Source: Allodiplogaster sudhausi (taxonomy: Eukaryota; Nematoda; Chromadorea; Rhabditida; Diplogasteridae). From it: 64,000 bases of DNA. The translations under genes and the position numbers were made by a program. Location of the stretch: contig CALZFC010000001.1 in the NCBI GenBank assembly GCA_945643635.1, positions 7,787,001 through 7,851,000 of the forward strand, in the 5' to 3' direction. This document shows, piece after piece, positions 11,214-23,276 of the stretch. The notes beneath the pieces are model-generated. The model ran no database searches, was not told where the DNA came from, and saw only the letters and a list, made by a program, of their open reading frames with translations. The first letter of the stretch is position 1, and each line of letters starts with the position of its first letter.

Positions 11214-11622
11214 TCTATTCTTTGCTGTATTATGAGCGCTATTCATACTGTAGAATTCTGTAAATATATATCTATAGGAATCTGTGTAAATTTTTACGGG
11301 TGGGAAAGCCAAACTTGTGAATCTTTTATGTTTTTAGCATTCCACTTACGAAATTTTAACCAATCGCTTGTACAATGAATTGACTTTTTTGACCACATCA
11401 TGTATAACGAATATAGTTTTTAAAGAAAACAACTGTGAATTAGTACTATCTGATATCCCCGCTTGTGCCATACTGTATTTTTTTGGAAGCCGCTGAGTTT
11501 TACTGTGAATAAAACATCTGTAAAACTTATATCCTGGTCATTAACAATTGGTACCATCCTATGAAAAGAGGTATAACACAGAAAATGAACTTAAAATTCT
11601 GCATAAGTGTAACAAAAAGCAG
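11214..11622. other. AT-rich spacer before the transposase
   Basis: No gene or clear inverted repeat. I compared it with 12964-13260 and found no terminal inverted repeats bracketing the transposase gene. Confidence 0.5.
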
Positions 11623-12963
11623 ATGGATCAGCAAGTTTTCTGGCGTATACGGGTAGTGAGGCTTCGCGAGCGTGGGCTCTCGTACACGGCTATTTCGAGA
11701 GAGATCGAGCGTCAAGGATTCCACATGAGTCCCAAGACGGTCAAACGACTCGCAAAGTGTGAATCAGAGAAGCCATACAGAGCATGTATCCTGAATGAGT
11801 TTGACTACTCGAGAGTTGTCTCTGTTGTCGAGCGACTTTATAAGACAGACAGCGAGATTAAGACCCCAGAGGTGCTCGCCCATATCGAGGAAGAGGAAGG
11901 CATTAAGCTGAACCGGTGGTTCATAATGAGAATCCGGAAGAAGTTGGGCCTAAAGCACCGCCAGACACGCCATGGCCACTCTGTCCGCGATGCAAATCGC
12001 CCCATTCGTGTACGCTTCTGCCAACACATGATTGATTTGGGAGATGACTTGAGCGACTATATCTTTGGAGATGAGTGTCAGCTTCAGGTTCGCATTCGTG
12101 ACACCACGGAAATTAATAAATTTGGTTTAAAAAGTAAAATATGTAAGTAAGACCGTTGACACAATCAGCTATTACAGTAATGATAAGGTTTCTTCTCTAA
12201 CAGCAAGGAAAATCTACGTTAACAAGATACTGTACCAGGTTCACTCGAACAGCAGGACCTGCTTTGCCCAGAAGGAAGACTTGGATTCTCGTGTGAAGAC
12301 AAGGAAGAAATTCCCCGAGGGAGTGATGATCTGGGGCGCAATCTCATCACGCGGTCACTCAGACTTGTACATTCTCAGAGGAAAAGGGAAGGTTGATTCG
12401 GCAAAATATCAAGAGATCATCCGAAAGGTTACTGTACATAAGCTCTGAAATTACCTGCAGTGAATATATTAAAATTAAATTAAAGAATACATGAAAGGGA
12501 AGTAGTGTCAGAGTGCAAACACTTGGAATTAAGGCATTCGTTCCCTTTAACGAAGAAATCTACAACGGACAAGGAATACGTGTGCAGGACAAGGCCCCTT
12601 GTCATGTGTCTGCGTCTACAAGGGCGTTCTTTAGCCAAGCAGATATCAAGGTGCGCTATCAAATGATGATAAATTTGCGATAAAATTGGATAGAGTAATA
12701 CTCAAATCCTGTCCTGTCTACAGTGGCTTGAATCGTACCCGCCAGAGAGTCCTGACCTTAATCCGGTTGAATACGTATGGTCAGAGATGAAGGAGTACAT
12801 CTACGGAAAGATGAAGCCCAAGACCAGAGATGAACTAATCGAGTGCATCGAACACTTCTGGGCGACACAGCTCACTCTCACTAAGTGCCGTAATTATGTT
12901 AACCACGTTGAGAAGAATTTGGCAGAAGTTATCAAGCGAAATGGCGGGCCGGTTGTGGAATAA
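11623..12963 (+). CDS. Tc1-like transposase, intact, four exons
   Basis: Tc1/mariner-superfamily transposase (cut-and-paste, TA target). Exons 11623-12142, 12204-12427, 12498-12650 and 12724-12963 join in frame to give 378 residues, slightly longer than Tc1 (about 340). An N-terminal helix-turn-helix includes LRERGLSYTAISREIERQGF. The catalytic triad is complete: Asp in IFGDECQ, Asp in RVQDKAPCHVSAS, Glu in PDLNPVEYVWSEMKEYI. The second and third are separated by 35 residues (DD35E) if the last intron is spliced as given; the block GVMIWGAISSRG is also typical. The third exon's acceptor (ATGAAAG) is weak. No terminal inverted repeats were seen around it, so it may be an old element or a domesticated gene. 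Confidence 0.88.
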
Positions 12964-13265
12964 TTTCCATTCTTTTGCCACTCACTCTTTTCTCCCGCCC
13001 CCCTTCTTCCTGTCATTCTCTCTCTCCCTTTCCTCTCTCTCTCCCACTCTCTCTCTCACTCCCTCTCTCTATCTCACGCTCTTTCCCTCTCTATCTCACT
13101 CTTTCTCTTTCTGTTACTTACTATCCTCTCAAACTCTTGTAAAACTCACGATTTTACTTACAATCCTGCCTGTATATCGCATATAATATCCCCATAAGTC
13201 GTTTCACTATTACATTTTTATGGCATACTCTGGTAATCTGACATACGCCTTACAACATCTCATTG
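12964..13265. repeat. CT-rich low-complexity stretch
   Basis: 13015-13115 is (CTCT)n-type sequence, then AT-rich DNA. No gene seen. Confidence 0.7.
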
Positions 13266-13275
13266 AGAATTGGGG

Positions 13276-13762
13276 CCTTATAAGATTTACGAACGCCTTA
13301 TCAAGGAGTTCGTAAATCTCAAGGCTTTTGGTGTGGGTAGTGCCATATATACGGTAAGAAAATTCTTGCTTCGTTTGAAAGCGCTTCACTTCGGAAATGT
13401 GAATACTGCGAATGCTTATTCATTCACTTTTCCTTTCGAATTAGATTGTGTTTTTAAGTAAGCCTTGTGTTTTCAGGAATGCGGAGGTTTGGGTCTCCGA
13501 ATCGTCATCGCGTGATGAGGGATGCGTTGGCCTTGGCGGAGGATACTGTCCGTAAGAGATGATAAAGAAGTTAGAGTAGTGTTTAGGAAAGATCAGTGCT
13601 ATATCCTTTTTACAGTACATCGCTCATTCAACTGATACGACTAGAGGTGAAGCGACGCTCGGAGAGTTTGTGGGAGAGCGTCGAAGTTGACCGGCCGTTG
13701 AAGTCACTCTGCACGCGTCTCGCCATTCAACTGCCAGTGGAAGTTTGTGTGCGCCAAAATCA
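13276..13762 (+). CDS. Possible exons of an unrecognised gene left of the palindrome
   Basis: Candidate exons: to 13352 (IYERLIKEFVNLKAFGVGSA), 13497-13551 (NAEVWVSESSSRDEGCVGLG in one frame) and 13615-13762 (LIQLIRLEVKRRSESLWESV, then LCTRLAIQLPVEVCVRQNQ). The last two join in phase across GTAAGA/ACAG borders. The first does not join cleanly, so the model is uncertain. It stops about 130 bp before the palindrome border, so it may be a gene cut by that rearrangement. Confidence 0.35.
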
Positions 13763-13896
13763 GGTATTGCCTCTTTATTTTGGCAGAATCTTCAAAAGTA
13801 CTATCCTTTTTACTTTGTTTATGAATATAAATATTCGGCACTGTATGTTTGAATACTTCAGGTTAAGGTGACGTCCTCTCTGCTTTGTCCCGCTGC

Positions 13897-14270
13897 TTAT
13901 ACCCAAATATGATAAGTAACTCAAGCAAAACAAAGGTAGAAACTCAAACAAAATAAGAAGCGCCTAGAAAATTTCACTCTAATTTGTTGTTTGTAGTTTG
14001 GCTGCTGGATTCAGCCAGCTGCTTTCTCAGCCGAACACCCCGTAAAAAATTCCGCTAAACAGCGTAGCATTGAAAAATTGTCAGATCTTTGTCATTTCGG
14101 CATATTTTGAAAAACGGTTTTTCTTGGGTGACGCGCAATGAAAAAAGACATAAAACCCTCCGACGAAATCGCACGGCATGTCCTCAGCACTTCGCAATTC
14201 CAGTTTGAATTATTTAAATTAATTTAATTAATCGGATTAATTTCGGACCCAACAATGTTGGACGGTACTG
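13897..14270 (+). mobile_element. Truncated Tc-type terminal inverted repeat in the left arm
   Basis: Same terminal sequence as 27000-27369: an internal end starting TTATACCCAAATATG and an outer end AACAATGTTGGACGGTACTG followed by TA. In the left arm it is cut at 13897 by the palindrome border, so only one end of the element survives there. Confidence 0.9.
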
Positions 14271-14380
14271 TACATTCTAGGCAGCAGGTTTTCACATATT
14301 TCTTTCTCTTTTTCCTCTCTCACTCTCTCCCTCTCTCACTCACTGGTGAAACAGACAAACAAGTACAAAAGGTAGCAAAC

Positions 14381-14593
14381 CCGCCATGCGTCATGGACCC
14401 CATCTTCAACTTTTTCTCGTTCCTTCTTGCTCATCTTTCCAAACTTGACAGCGTCCCTGGACATGCCGCCATCGCGGCATTTCTTGAGACGGCAGAACTG
14501 GCAGCGGTTCCGGTTCGCGCGGTCAACGATGCAGTTCTTCTGCCGCTGGCATTGATACTGCACGTTCGAGGCGTGGCTTCGACGGAAGAAACC
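14381..14593 (-). pseudogene. nhr-23: Nuclear receptor second zinc-finger exon, truncated copy
   Basis: Mirror image of the exon at 22580-22792, same 71 codons ([20 protein letters not shown] onward). Downstream on its own strand lie only the truncated TIR and then unrelated DNA, so this copy lacks the hinge and ligand-binding exons that follow the right-hand copy. It is a partial gene copy unless the palindrome is an assembly artefact. Confidence 0.8.
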
Positions 14594-14934
14594 CTGAAAC
14601 GATTAGGTGTATTCATCTATCAGTTTAGTTATATAAAATGGTCAAATCTCTTCAGATAACATTTGATAACACTTCAGATAACAATTTCTAGAAACCCGCA
14701 CTTCAATCTCTCTCTCTCTATCTCTCTCTCCCTCTCTCCCTCTCACTCTCCCCCCTTCCCATTCCTTTACAGTATGCCTTGGGGCTTACATAGTTGTCCT
14801 CCATTCTCTTCTTATTCTCCGCCCTGCCATCATTCATTCGTTCTTTCTGCTCATGTCAGCTGCTTCTTTCCTCTTCCTCTGTCTCCCTCATTCTGCAAGG
14901 ATTACGCAATACGATAGGAGAGCAAAGAATAGAG

Positions 14935-15001
14935 AGACAAAGAGAGAGAGAGAGAGACGACAATGACAAAGCTACTCTCTCTTTCTCTGTCTGTCTGTCT
15001 G

Positions 15002-15045
<44 letters not shown>

Positions 15046-15050
15046 ACTCG
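14935..15050. repeat. Compound GA / CTGT / CT microsatellite
   Basis: (GA)n, then CTGTCTGTCTGTCTGT-type tetramers, then (CT)n, mirrored at about 22123-22240 in the right arm. Both strands give long spurious ORFs. Confidence 0.9.
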
Positions 15051-15669
15051 CAATGCATACCGATATGCGGATAAGTATAGAGAGATGCGGATAAGTAACG
15101 TTGAGCGTTTTGATTACACTTACAAGTATACGCACAGAGCGAGGCACACGGCCAACTCCTGACATCATGAACAGTGTTCACATATTTGTTCTCGGACGTC
15201 GGATGAGGTCCAGAACTACTTTTACACAACATTAAATAGCTCAAAAGAACCGCCTTTTTCTGTAGAATAATGTAGGGTAGAGAGTGAGACGCAACTTATG
15301 GGCTCTCTCTAAGTGATTTTTTCAAAAGAAACACAAAAACGGGCATATTTTATTACTCATGGTCAGACCTCGAATGCGGATATCGTTCAGACTTACTTTT
15401 ATACAACATTAAATAGCTCATAAGAACCGCCTTTTCCTGTAGAACAATGTAGGATAGAGAGAGACGCAACATAAGACACGTTGAGCAGTAAAACTTTCGA
15501 AAAATACCTTTTCGCTCTAAGCAAAATTATCACAGATGGAGAGACCGAGTTCGTAGAGTTTTCTCTCTCTCTCTCCCTTTCTCTCTCTCTCTTTTACTCT
15601 GTCTCTTTCCTCTTTCTCTCTCTCTCTCCATTCTTTTCTCAACGTTCTCCTTTTCTTCTGGATAAGTTC

Positions 15670-16008
15670 ATCAACATTCAAATCGCGGTAGCGAGTAGTG
15701 TGGTGGTAGTGGCTTGGGTACGGGGTGCGCAGGGTGGTGGTACGGGTCCGGGCGGGAAGCTCTAATTCCAGATACAACGACGACGGCACCAACACTATTC
15801 TACAAACCAGGTCAGCCAGTTTTTTAAGTTTTGCAGTTTTTGTTCTCACGTTTTATCTACAATTTAAACTGTTTTATAGCGAAAACGACAATAATAGCTG
15901 CAAAAGACGATTAACTGGCTAGTTTGTGGGTCGTGTTTGAGATTCCTGATAGCACAGAGAGAGAAAGAGAGAGTGTGAGTGAGAGAGAGAGAGAAAGAAA
16001 GAGAGAGC

Positions 16009-16041
<33 letters not shown>

Positions 16042-16895
16042 GAGACAGAGAGCACGCAAACAGAATGATGGGGAGGCGCGTCTTGTTTTTTCGACTTATT
16101 TGGTCGGCTTGAGTTAGAACCATAGATTGCAAGTGTCCCGAAGTCACAAAAATCTCTCTGCCCTGAGGAAATAAACAGCATTCTATACTTTGAATTCGCG
16201 AATATTTTATATTCCCGCCATTTTCAAAAAAAATTTGGTAGAACCACAACGTGGCCGACGAGGCCATTCCAGAACTGCCGGTGAACTTTATACATATGGT
16301 TCTAGCAACCTACATTGGCCGGGGTTTCATAGGCTCACGTGCAACGTTGTCCACACCACAAGTTTCTGGGGAGAGAGGCGAGATGCAGTTGCTCCATTTC
16401 TGAGGATTGCTAACACCGTACTTTTAAGTGATCGGGTCGCTAATCGTGGTAGAAGTTTTTTCTGTTGAATGGTCTTGTGTTGTTATATATTCTTAATGTT
16501 TTTCGCTCTAATTCCAGTTGCTTTCAGTCTTTTCGCTCTCACACAAGCAAGAGCTCTGCTTACGGTCGTCGACGAATTGGTGTTGGTATGTTTACTTTCC
16601 CTCTCTCCTATCTCTCTCTCTCTCTCTCTCTCTCTCCATCTAAGGTACACTATCCTCTTTTTGCAGTGTCTACCGTACCCTCCTCAGCTTCTGCCTTGGT
16701 CGACAACCACTTCTGCTGCAGCTGTGAGGTAGGTATGTTTCATCTCTCTTTCTCTTTTCTCTCCTCTCTTTCTCTACGACTCGTGACTATGAACATTTTC
16801 TAACTCTTTCAGTAGTACTCGAGACCTACCGTCTCCTTTTACCGGGCCCGCCAATTTCAACAGTCATCGGGCCCTCCTTCTTCAACGGGTAAGCA

Positions 16896-16945
<50 letters not shown>

Positions 16946-17149
16946 GCACGTATGCCCAACTTCGTAAATTCACCGTTCTATGTAGGATGTCTTCGAGCGA
17001 TGCGGCGGGTGGACGGTTCAACGTTCCTCTCTCCTGTCCTCGCTCCACCTCTCCTGATTGCCCCCTCCCACTTCTTTTACAAGCGATGTTGCCTGTTAGC
17101 CCGCCGAGTAGCTCTTTTTTTCTCTCTTCGAGAGCGAAAGGATGCATGA
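15670..17149 (+). CDS. Unassigned exon-like segments, left arm
   Basis: Several segments have good splice borders on the plus strand: 15770-15808 (TTCCAG/GTCAGC), 16517-16588 (TTCCAG/GTATGT), 16667-16731 (TTGCAG/GTAGGT), 16814-16888 (TTTCAG/GTAAGC) and 16987 to a stop near 17149. Frames include VSTVPSSASALVDNHFCCSC and YSRPTVSFYRARQFQQSSG, Ser/Pro-rich and without recognisable domain. Phase across all of them could not be fixed, and homopolymer differences between the arms shift one frame (16190-16468). The mirror images in the right arm lie at 20025-21500. Real gene, untranslated exons or chance are all possible. Confidence 0.3.
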
Positions 17150-17329
17150 CAACATTTTCTTGTATTTAATTTGTTTATGTTGTTTTTATCACTTTGGTTT
17201 TTACTTAACTGGTATAAAGAATATTAAATTATTCCTCGACTTGTGAGAAGTACTTGCTTGAAAAAGAGCATACACTCACATTTCGAAGAAATTTATTTAA
17301 ATTATTTATTAATGAATAAAGCTATTTTA

Positions 17330-17515
17330 TGTTGTTAAATTGCCGTTCAAGTGGCTGAAATATGCCCTTGAGTTAACCGGCATTGTATTCGAGAGTTGTA
17401 CTTTGATTTCAAAAACTTGGCAAAATGCCAGGTCCGAACTTGGCAAAGCCAAGTTCAGCCGGGCAGACTGCCGCTCGGCCGAGCTTGGCAATGAGCCAGC
17501 CCGGCTGGCTGCTAG
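17330..17515. repeat. TTGGCA/TGCCAA-rich repeat
   Basis: Contains TTGGCAAAATGCCA, TTGGCAAAGCCAAG and GCCGGGCAG/CGGCTGGCTGC, small palindromic units like those at the ends of the element at 55905-60416. Mirrored at 19660-19840. Probably a decayed element terminus. Confidence 0.4.
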
Positions 17516-17619
17516 GGGGAGGGATTTGCTATTATGTGTAGCAACACATCGTGTGTTTGCAATTTGAGGTGGGTAAAATGACGAAATTGTGACGTTCGTT
17601 TATCTTTCGTGCCTAGAAG

Positions 17620-17886
17620 ATGTCAGCCAATCAGTGTGGAAAATCAGGATCCGAAACGGAGCACGCCTCCTACCCACCGTTTTTGTTGGACCCTTGGGAG
17701 AGCCTTTTATTCCCTGCAGCTAATATGCCGTATTGCTTTTTCATTTTCCTCTTTCAGCGTGATGAATGCATGGATATCTCGGCCAGCCAAGAACTTCCTC
17801 ACGGCAACCTTCCCTGCTTTGTTTTAAATGGTATGGTATTCGAATATTCTACTCTATTCCTTAGTATTACGATCAATATCCATTAG
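17620..17886 (+). CDS. Possible small protein, left arm
   Basis: Open frame starting MSANQCGKSGSETEHASYPP with an acceptor-like CTCTTTCAG inside, before RDECMDISASQELPHGNLP. It may be two exons of a small protein or chance. A mirror copy lies at 19288-19554. No family recognised. Confidence 0.25.
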   Translation: MSANQCGKSGSETEHASYPPFLLDPWESLLFPAANMPYCFFIFLFQRDECMDISASQELPHGNLPCFVLNGMVFEYSTLFLSITINIH

Positions 17887-18083
17887 CTTTATTCTAGTAC
17901 TTTAGTTTAAAACACGTCCGAAAGACTTTTGTTTTGCGATTTTCAAATAACATTTTTTTGCTGATGCTTTATTTGTGCGCTTCCTTGGAAACGTGCTGGT
18001 TTAAATATAATTTGTAACGAAATAGGCCCTTAATTTTTGTTGTTGGTGGTCGATCTTGAATGACTACTCAGGTTCTTTCTCAG

Positions 18084-18254
18084 GCTTGAACCAGGAGTAA
18101 GCCGATGGGAATTCGCACTGCACGCAAACTCAAGATCCATCGTCAGGAGCAGCGATGGAACAACAAGGGCTACAAGCAGGCGCATCTCGGAACGCACTAG
18201 AAGCCCAGTCCCTTCGGAGGCACGTCGCACTCCAAGGGAATCGTCCCCGAGAAG
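18084..18254 (+). pseudogene. rps-23: rps-23 5' exon pseudogene, left arm
   Basis: N-terminal part of ribosomal protein S23: [34 protein letters not shown], then an in-frame TAG, then KPSPFGGTSHSKGIVPEK. Family members start MGKPKGLRTARKL and have no stop there. The normal ATG position reads AGG, and the TAG replaces a conserved codon in the GT-x-x-K-NPFGG loop. The matching 3' exons lie far upstream at 6622-8529, so the rps-23 copies have been scattered by rearrangement. Confidence 0.85.
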
Positions 18255-18491
18255 GTTCTTTTCGGCGTTCTTTCTTTCTTTCCGTTTTTACTTTTGAAAA
18301 TGAGCTTTTAATTATGTTCTTTTGCACTGTTTCCTATGGTATTCCAGCATAATTCAGTGGTTTTTTTTTAAATTGCTAATGAACTTTTATTTGCCTCACA
18401 GGGTTACTGTAGACTTTATACCGTATGTTAATCGTGAAACACAACTTAAAAAAAAGAATTTAGCTTGTTCGTGAACTTTTATAGTATTTTA

Positions 18492-18682
18492 GTATAAGGC
18501 CTGGAATTCAAGCTTGAACATTATATCATTTATACCTGGTAAAGTGTCGTGGCATCATCAAACAGGAACGAGAGAAGATGGCCGTCCCGTCCCGGGTCCG
18601 AGTGGAATTTGCTGAACCGCCCGAGCCTCTAGCAAGACAGTGCAGCACGAACCTAGTAAACAAAGAACATTTGTTTGCCGAA
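18492..18682. other. 191-bp spacer at the palindrome centre
   Basis: The only single-copy sequence between the two arms. It contains TCCCGTCCCGGGTCCGAG and is otherwise AT-rich. No gene or element recognised. Confidence 0.9.
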
Positions 18683-20228
18683 TAAAATACTATAAAAGTT
18701 CACGAACAAGCTAAATTCTTTTTTTTAAGTTGTGTTTCACGATTAACATACGGTATAAAGTCTACAGTAACCCTGTGAGGCAAATAAAAGTTCATTAGCA
18801 ATTTAAAAAAAAACCACTGAATTATGCTGGAATACCATAGGAAACAGTGCAAAAGAACATAATTAAAAGCTCATTTTCAAAAGTAAAAACGGAAAGAAAG
18901 AAAGAACGCCGAAAAGAACCTTCTCGGGGACGATTCCCTTGGAGTGCGACGTGCCTCCGAAGGGACTGGGCTTCTAGTGCGTTCCGAGATGCGCCTGCTT
19001 GTAGCCCTTGTTGTTCCATCGCTGCTCCTGACGATGGATCTTGAGTTTGCGTGCAGTGCGAATTCCCATCGGCTTACTCCTGGTTCAAGCCTGAGAAAGA
19101 ACCTGAGTAGTCATTCAAGATCGACCACCAACAACAAAAATTAAGGGCCTATTTCGTTACAAATTATATTTAAACCAGCACGTTTCCAAGGAAGCGCACA
19201 AATAAAGCATCAGCAAAAAAATGTTATTTGAAAATCGCAAAACAAAAGTCTTTCGGACGTGTTTTAAACTAAAGTACTAGAATAAAGCTAATGGATATTG
19301 ATCGTAATACTAAGGAATAGAGTAGAATATTCGAATACCATACCATTTAAAACAAAGCAGGGAAGGTTGCCGTGAGGAAGTTCTTGGCTGGCCGAGATAT
19401 CCATGCATTCATCACGCTGAAAGAGGAAAATGAAAAAGCAATACGGCATATTAGCTGCAGGGAATAAAAGGCTCTCCCAAGGGTCCAACAAAAACGGTGG
19501 GTAGGAGGCGTGCTCCGTTTCGGATCCTGATTTTCCACACTGATTGGCTGACATCTTCTAGGCACGAAAGATAAACGAACGTCACAATTTCGTCATTTTA
19601 CCCACCTCAAATTGCAAACACACGATGTGTTGCTACACATAATAGCAAATCCCTCCCCCTAGCAGCCAGCCGGGCTGGCTCATTGCCAAGCTCGGCCGAG
19701 CGGCAGTCTGCCCGGCTGAACTTGGCTTTGCCAAGTTCGGACCTGGCATTTTGCCAAGTTTTTGAAATCAAAGTACAACTCTCGAATACAATGCCGGTTA
19801 ACTCAAGGGCATATTTCAGCCACTTGAACGGCAATTTAACAACATAAAATAGCTTTATTCATTAATAAATAATTTAAATAAATTTCTTCGAAATGTGAGT
19901 GTATGCTCTTTTTCAAGCAAGTACTTCTCACAAGTCGAGGAATAATTTAATATTCTTTATACCAGTTAAGTAAAAACCAAAGTGATAAAAACAACATAAA
20001 CAAATTAAATACAAGAAAATGTTGTCATGCATCCTTTCGCTCTCGAAGAGAGAAAAAAAGAGCTACTCGGCGGGCTAACAGGCAACATCGCTTGTAAAAG
20101 AAGTGGGAGGGGGCAATCAGGAGAGGTGGAGCGAGGACAGGAGAGAGGAACGTTGAACCGTCCACCCGCCGCATCGCTCGAAGACATCCTACATAGAACG
20201 GTGAATTTACGAAGTTGGGCATACGTGC

Positions 20229-20276
<48 letters not shown>

Positions 20277-21131
20277 TGCTTACCCGTTGAAGAAGGAGGG
20301 CCCGATGACTGTTGAAATTGGCGGGCCCGGTAAAAGGAGACGGTAGGTCTCGAGTACTACTGAAAGAGTTAGAAAATGTTCATAGTCACGAGTCGTAGAG
20401 AAAGAGAGGAGAGAAAAGAGAAAGAGAGATGAAACATACCTACCTCACAGCTGCAGCAGAAGTGGTTGTCGACCAAGGCAGAAGCTGAGGAGGGTACGGT
20501 AGACACTGCAAAAAGAGGATAGTGTACCTTAGATGGAGAGAGAGAGAGAGAGAGAGAGAGATAGGAGAGAGGGAAAGTAAACATACCAACACCAATTCGT
20601 CGACGACCGTAAGCAGAGCTCTTGCTTGTGTGAGAGCGAAAAGACTGAAAGCAACTGGAATTAGAGCGAAAAACATTAAGAATATATAACAACACAAGAC
20701 CATTCAACAGAAAAAACTTCTACCACGATTAGCGACCCGATCACTTAAAAGTACGGTGTTAGCAATCCTCAGAAATGGAGCAACTGCATCTCGCCTCTCT
20801 CCCCAGAAACTTGTGGTGTGGACAACGTTGCACGTGAGCCTATGAAAACCCCGGCCAATGTAGGTTGCTAGAACCATATGTATAAAGTTCACCGGCAGTT
20901 CTGGAATGGCCTCGTCGGCCACGTTGTGGTTCTACCAAATTTTTTTTGAAAATGGCGGGAATATAAAATATTCGCGAATTCAAAGTATAGAATGCTGTTT
21001 ATTTCCTCAGGGCAGAGAGATTTTTGTGACTTCGGGACACTTGCAATCTATGGTTCTAACTCAAGCCGACCAAATAAGTCGAAAAAACAAGACGCGCCTC
21101 CCCATCATTCTGTTTGCGTGCTCTCTGTCTC

Positions 21132-21164
<33 letters not shown>

Positions 21165-22127
21165 GCTCTCTCTTTCTTTCTCTCTCTCTCTCACTCACAC
21201 TCTCTCTTTCTCTCTCTGTGCTATCAGGAATCTCAAACACGACCCACAAACTAGCCAGTTAATCGTCTTTTGCAGCTATTATTGTCGTTTTCGCTATAAA
21301 ACAGTTTAAATTGTAGATAAAACGTGAGAACAAAAACTGCAAAACTTAAAAAACTGGCTGACCTGGTTTGTAGAATAGTGTTGGTGCCGTCGTCGTTGTA
21401 TCTGGAATTAGAGCTTCCCGCCCGGACCCGTACCACCACCCTGCGCACCCCGTACCCAAGCCACTACCACCACACTACTCGCTACCGCGATTTGAATGTT
21501 GATGAACTTATCCAGAAGAAAAGGAGAACGTTGAGAAAAGAATGGAGAGAGAGAGAGAAAGAGGAAAGAGACAGAGTAAAAGAGAGAGAGAGAAAGGGAG
21601 AGAGAGAGAGAAAACTCTACGAACTCGGTCTCTCCATCTGTGATAATTTTGCTTAGAGCGAAAAGGTATTTTTCGAAAGTTTTACTGCTCAACGTGTCTT
21701 ATGTTGCGTCTCTCTCTATCCTACATTGTTCTACAGGAAAAGGCGGTTCTTATGAGCTATTTAATGTTGTATAAAAGTAAGTCTGAACGATATCCGCATT
21801 CGAGGTCTGACCATGAGTAATAAAATATGCCCGTTTTTGTGTTTCTTTTGAAAAAATCACTTAGAGAGAGCCCATAAGTTGCGTCTCACTCTCTACCCTA
21901 CATTATTCTACAGAAAAAGGCGGTTCTTTTGAGCTATTTAATGTTGTGTAAAAGTAGTTCTGGACCTCATCCGACGTCCGAGAACAAATATGTGAACACT
22001 GTTCATGATGTCAGGAGTTGGCCGTGTGCCTCGCTCTGTGCGTATACTTGTAAGTGTAATCAAAACGCTCAACGTTACTTATCCGCATCTCTCTATACTT
22101 ATCCGCATATCGGTATGCATTGCGAGT

Positions 22128-22171
<44 letters not shown>

Positions 22172-23276
22172 CAGACAGACAGACAGAGAAAGAGAGAGTA
22201 GCTTTGTCATTGTCGTCTCTCTCTCTCTCTCTTTGTCTCTCTATTCTTTGCTCTCCTATCGTATTGCGTAATCCTTGCAGAATGAGGGAGACAGAGGAAG
22301 AGGAAAGAAGCAGCTGACATGAGCAGAAAGAACGAATGAATGATGGCAGGGCGGAGAATAAGAAGAGAATGGAGGACAACTATGTAAGCCCCAAGGCATA
22401 CTGTAAAGGAATGGGAAGGGGGGAGAGTGAGAGGGAGAGAGGGAGAGAGAGATAGAGAGAGAGAGATTGAAGTGCGGGTTTCTAGAAATTGTTATCTGAA
22501 GTGTTATCAAATGTTATCTGAAGAGATTTGACCATTTTATATAACTAAACTGATAGATGAATACACCTAATCGTTTCAGGGTTTCTTCCGTCGAAGCCAC
22601 GCCTCGAACGTGCAGTATCAATGCCAGCGGCAGAAGAACTGCATCGTTGACCGCGCGAACCGGAACCGCTGCCAGTTCTGCCGTCTCAAGAAATGCCGCG
22701 ATGGCGGCATGTCCAGGGACGCTGTCAAGTTTGGAAAGATGAGCAAGAAGGAACGAGAAAAAGTTGAAGATGGGGTCCATGACGCATGGCGGGTTTGCTA
22801 CCTTTTGTACTTGTTTGTCTGTTTCACCAGTGAGTGAGAGAGGGAGAGAGTGAGAGAGGAAAAAGAGAAAGAAATATGTGAAAACCTGCTGCCTAGAATG
22901 TACAGTACCGTCCAACATTGTTGGGTCCGAAATTAATCCGATTAATTAAATTAATTTAAATAATTCAAACTGGAATTGCGAAGTGCTGAGGACATGCCGT
23001 GCGATTTCGTCGGAGGGTTTTATGTCTTTTTTCATTGCGCGTCACCCAAGAAAAACCGTTTTTCAAAATATGCCGAAATGACAAAGATCTGACAATTTTT
23101 CAATGCTACGCTGTTTAGCGGAATTTTTTACGGGGTGTTCGGCTGAGAAAGCAGCTGGCTGAATCCAGCAGCCAAACTACAAACAACAAATTAGAGTGAA
23201 ATTTTCTAGGCGCTTCTTATTTTGTTTGAGTTTCTACCTTTGTTTTGCTTGAGTTACTTATCATATTTGGGTATAA
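18683..23276 (-). repeat. Right arm of the 9.4-kb palindrome
   Basis: 4594 bp, complement of the left arm. Unlike the left arm it continues without break into the rest of the transposon and into the nuclear-receptor 3' exons, so its outer junction is the ancestral one and the left junction is the new one. Confidence 0.97.
18920..19090 (-). pseudogene. rps-23: rps-23 5' exon pseudogene, right arm
   Basis: Mirror image of 18084-18254, with the same premature TAG and lost start codon, so both defects preceded the inverted duplication. Confidence 0.85.

Larger units (their letters stand above)
13897..18491 (+). repeat. Left arm of a 9.4-kb palindrome
   Basis: 4595 bp matching the complement of 18683-23276 almost base for base. 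The outer border lies inside a transposon terminal repeat (TTATACCCAAATATGATAAG). The inner border is at ATAGTATTTTA. The arm holds a TIR fragment, a nuclear-receptor zinc-finger exon (minus), several CT/CTGT microsatellites, unassigned exon-like pieces and an rps-23 pseudogene exon. Differences from the right arm that I can see are a T-run length near 16325 and the CT-tract length near 16900-16940. Confidence 0.97.

Noticed and set aside
14381..14593. A complete second nhr-23 gene in the left palindrome arm
   Set aside because: Hinge and ligand-binding exons are absent beyond the truncated TIR.
15864..16267. Long ORFs of alternating Arg-Glu or Ser-Leu, also at 21000-21300, 45007-45430, 51533-51823 and 52535-52856
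   Set aside because: They are translations of CT/GA microsatellites, open on both strands at once; no gene evidence.
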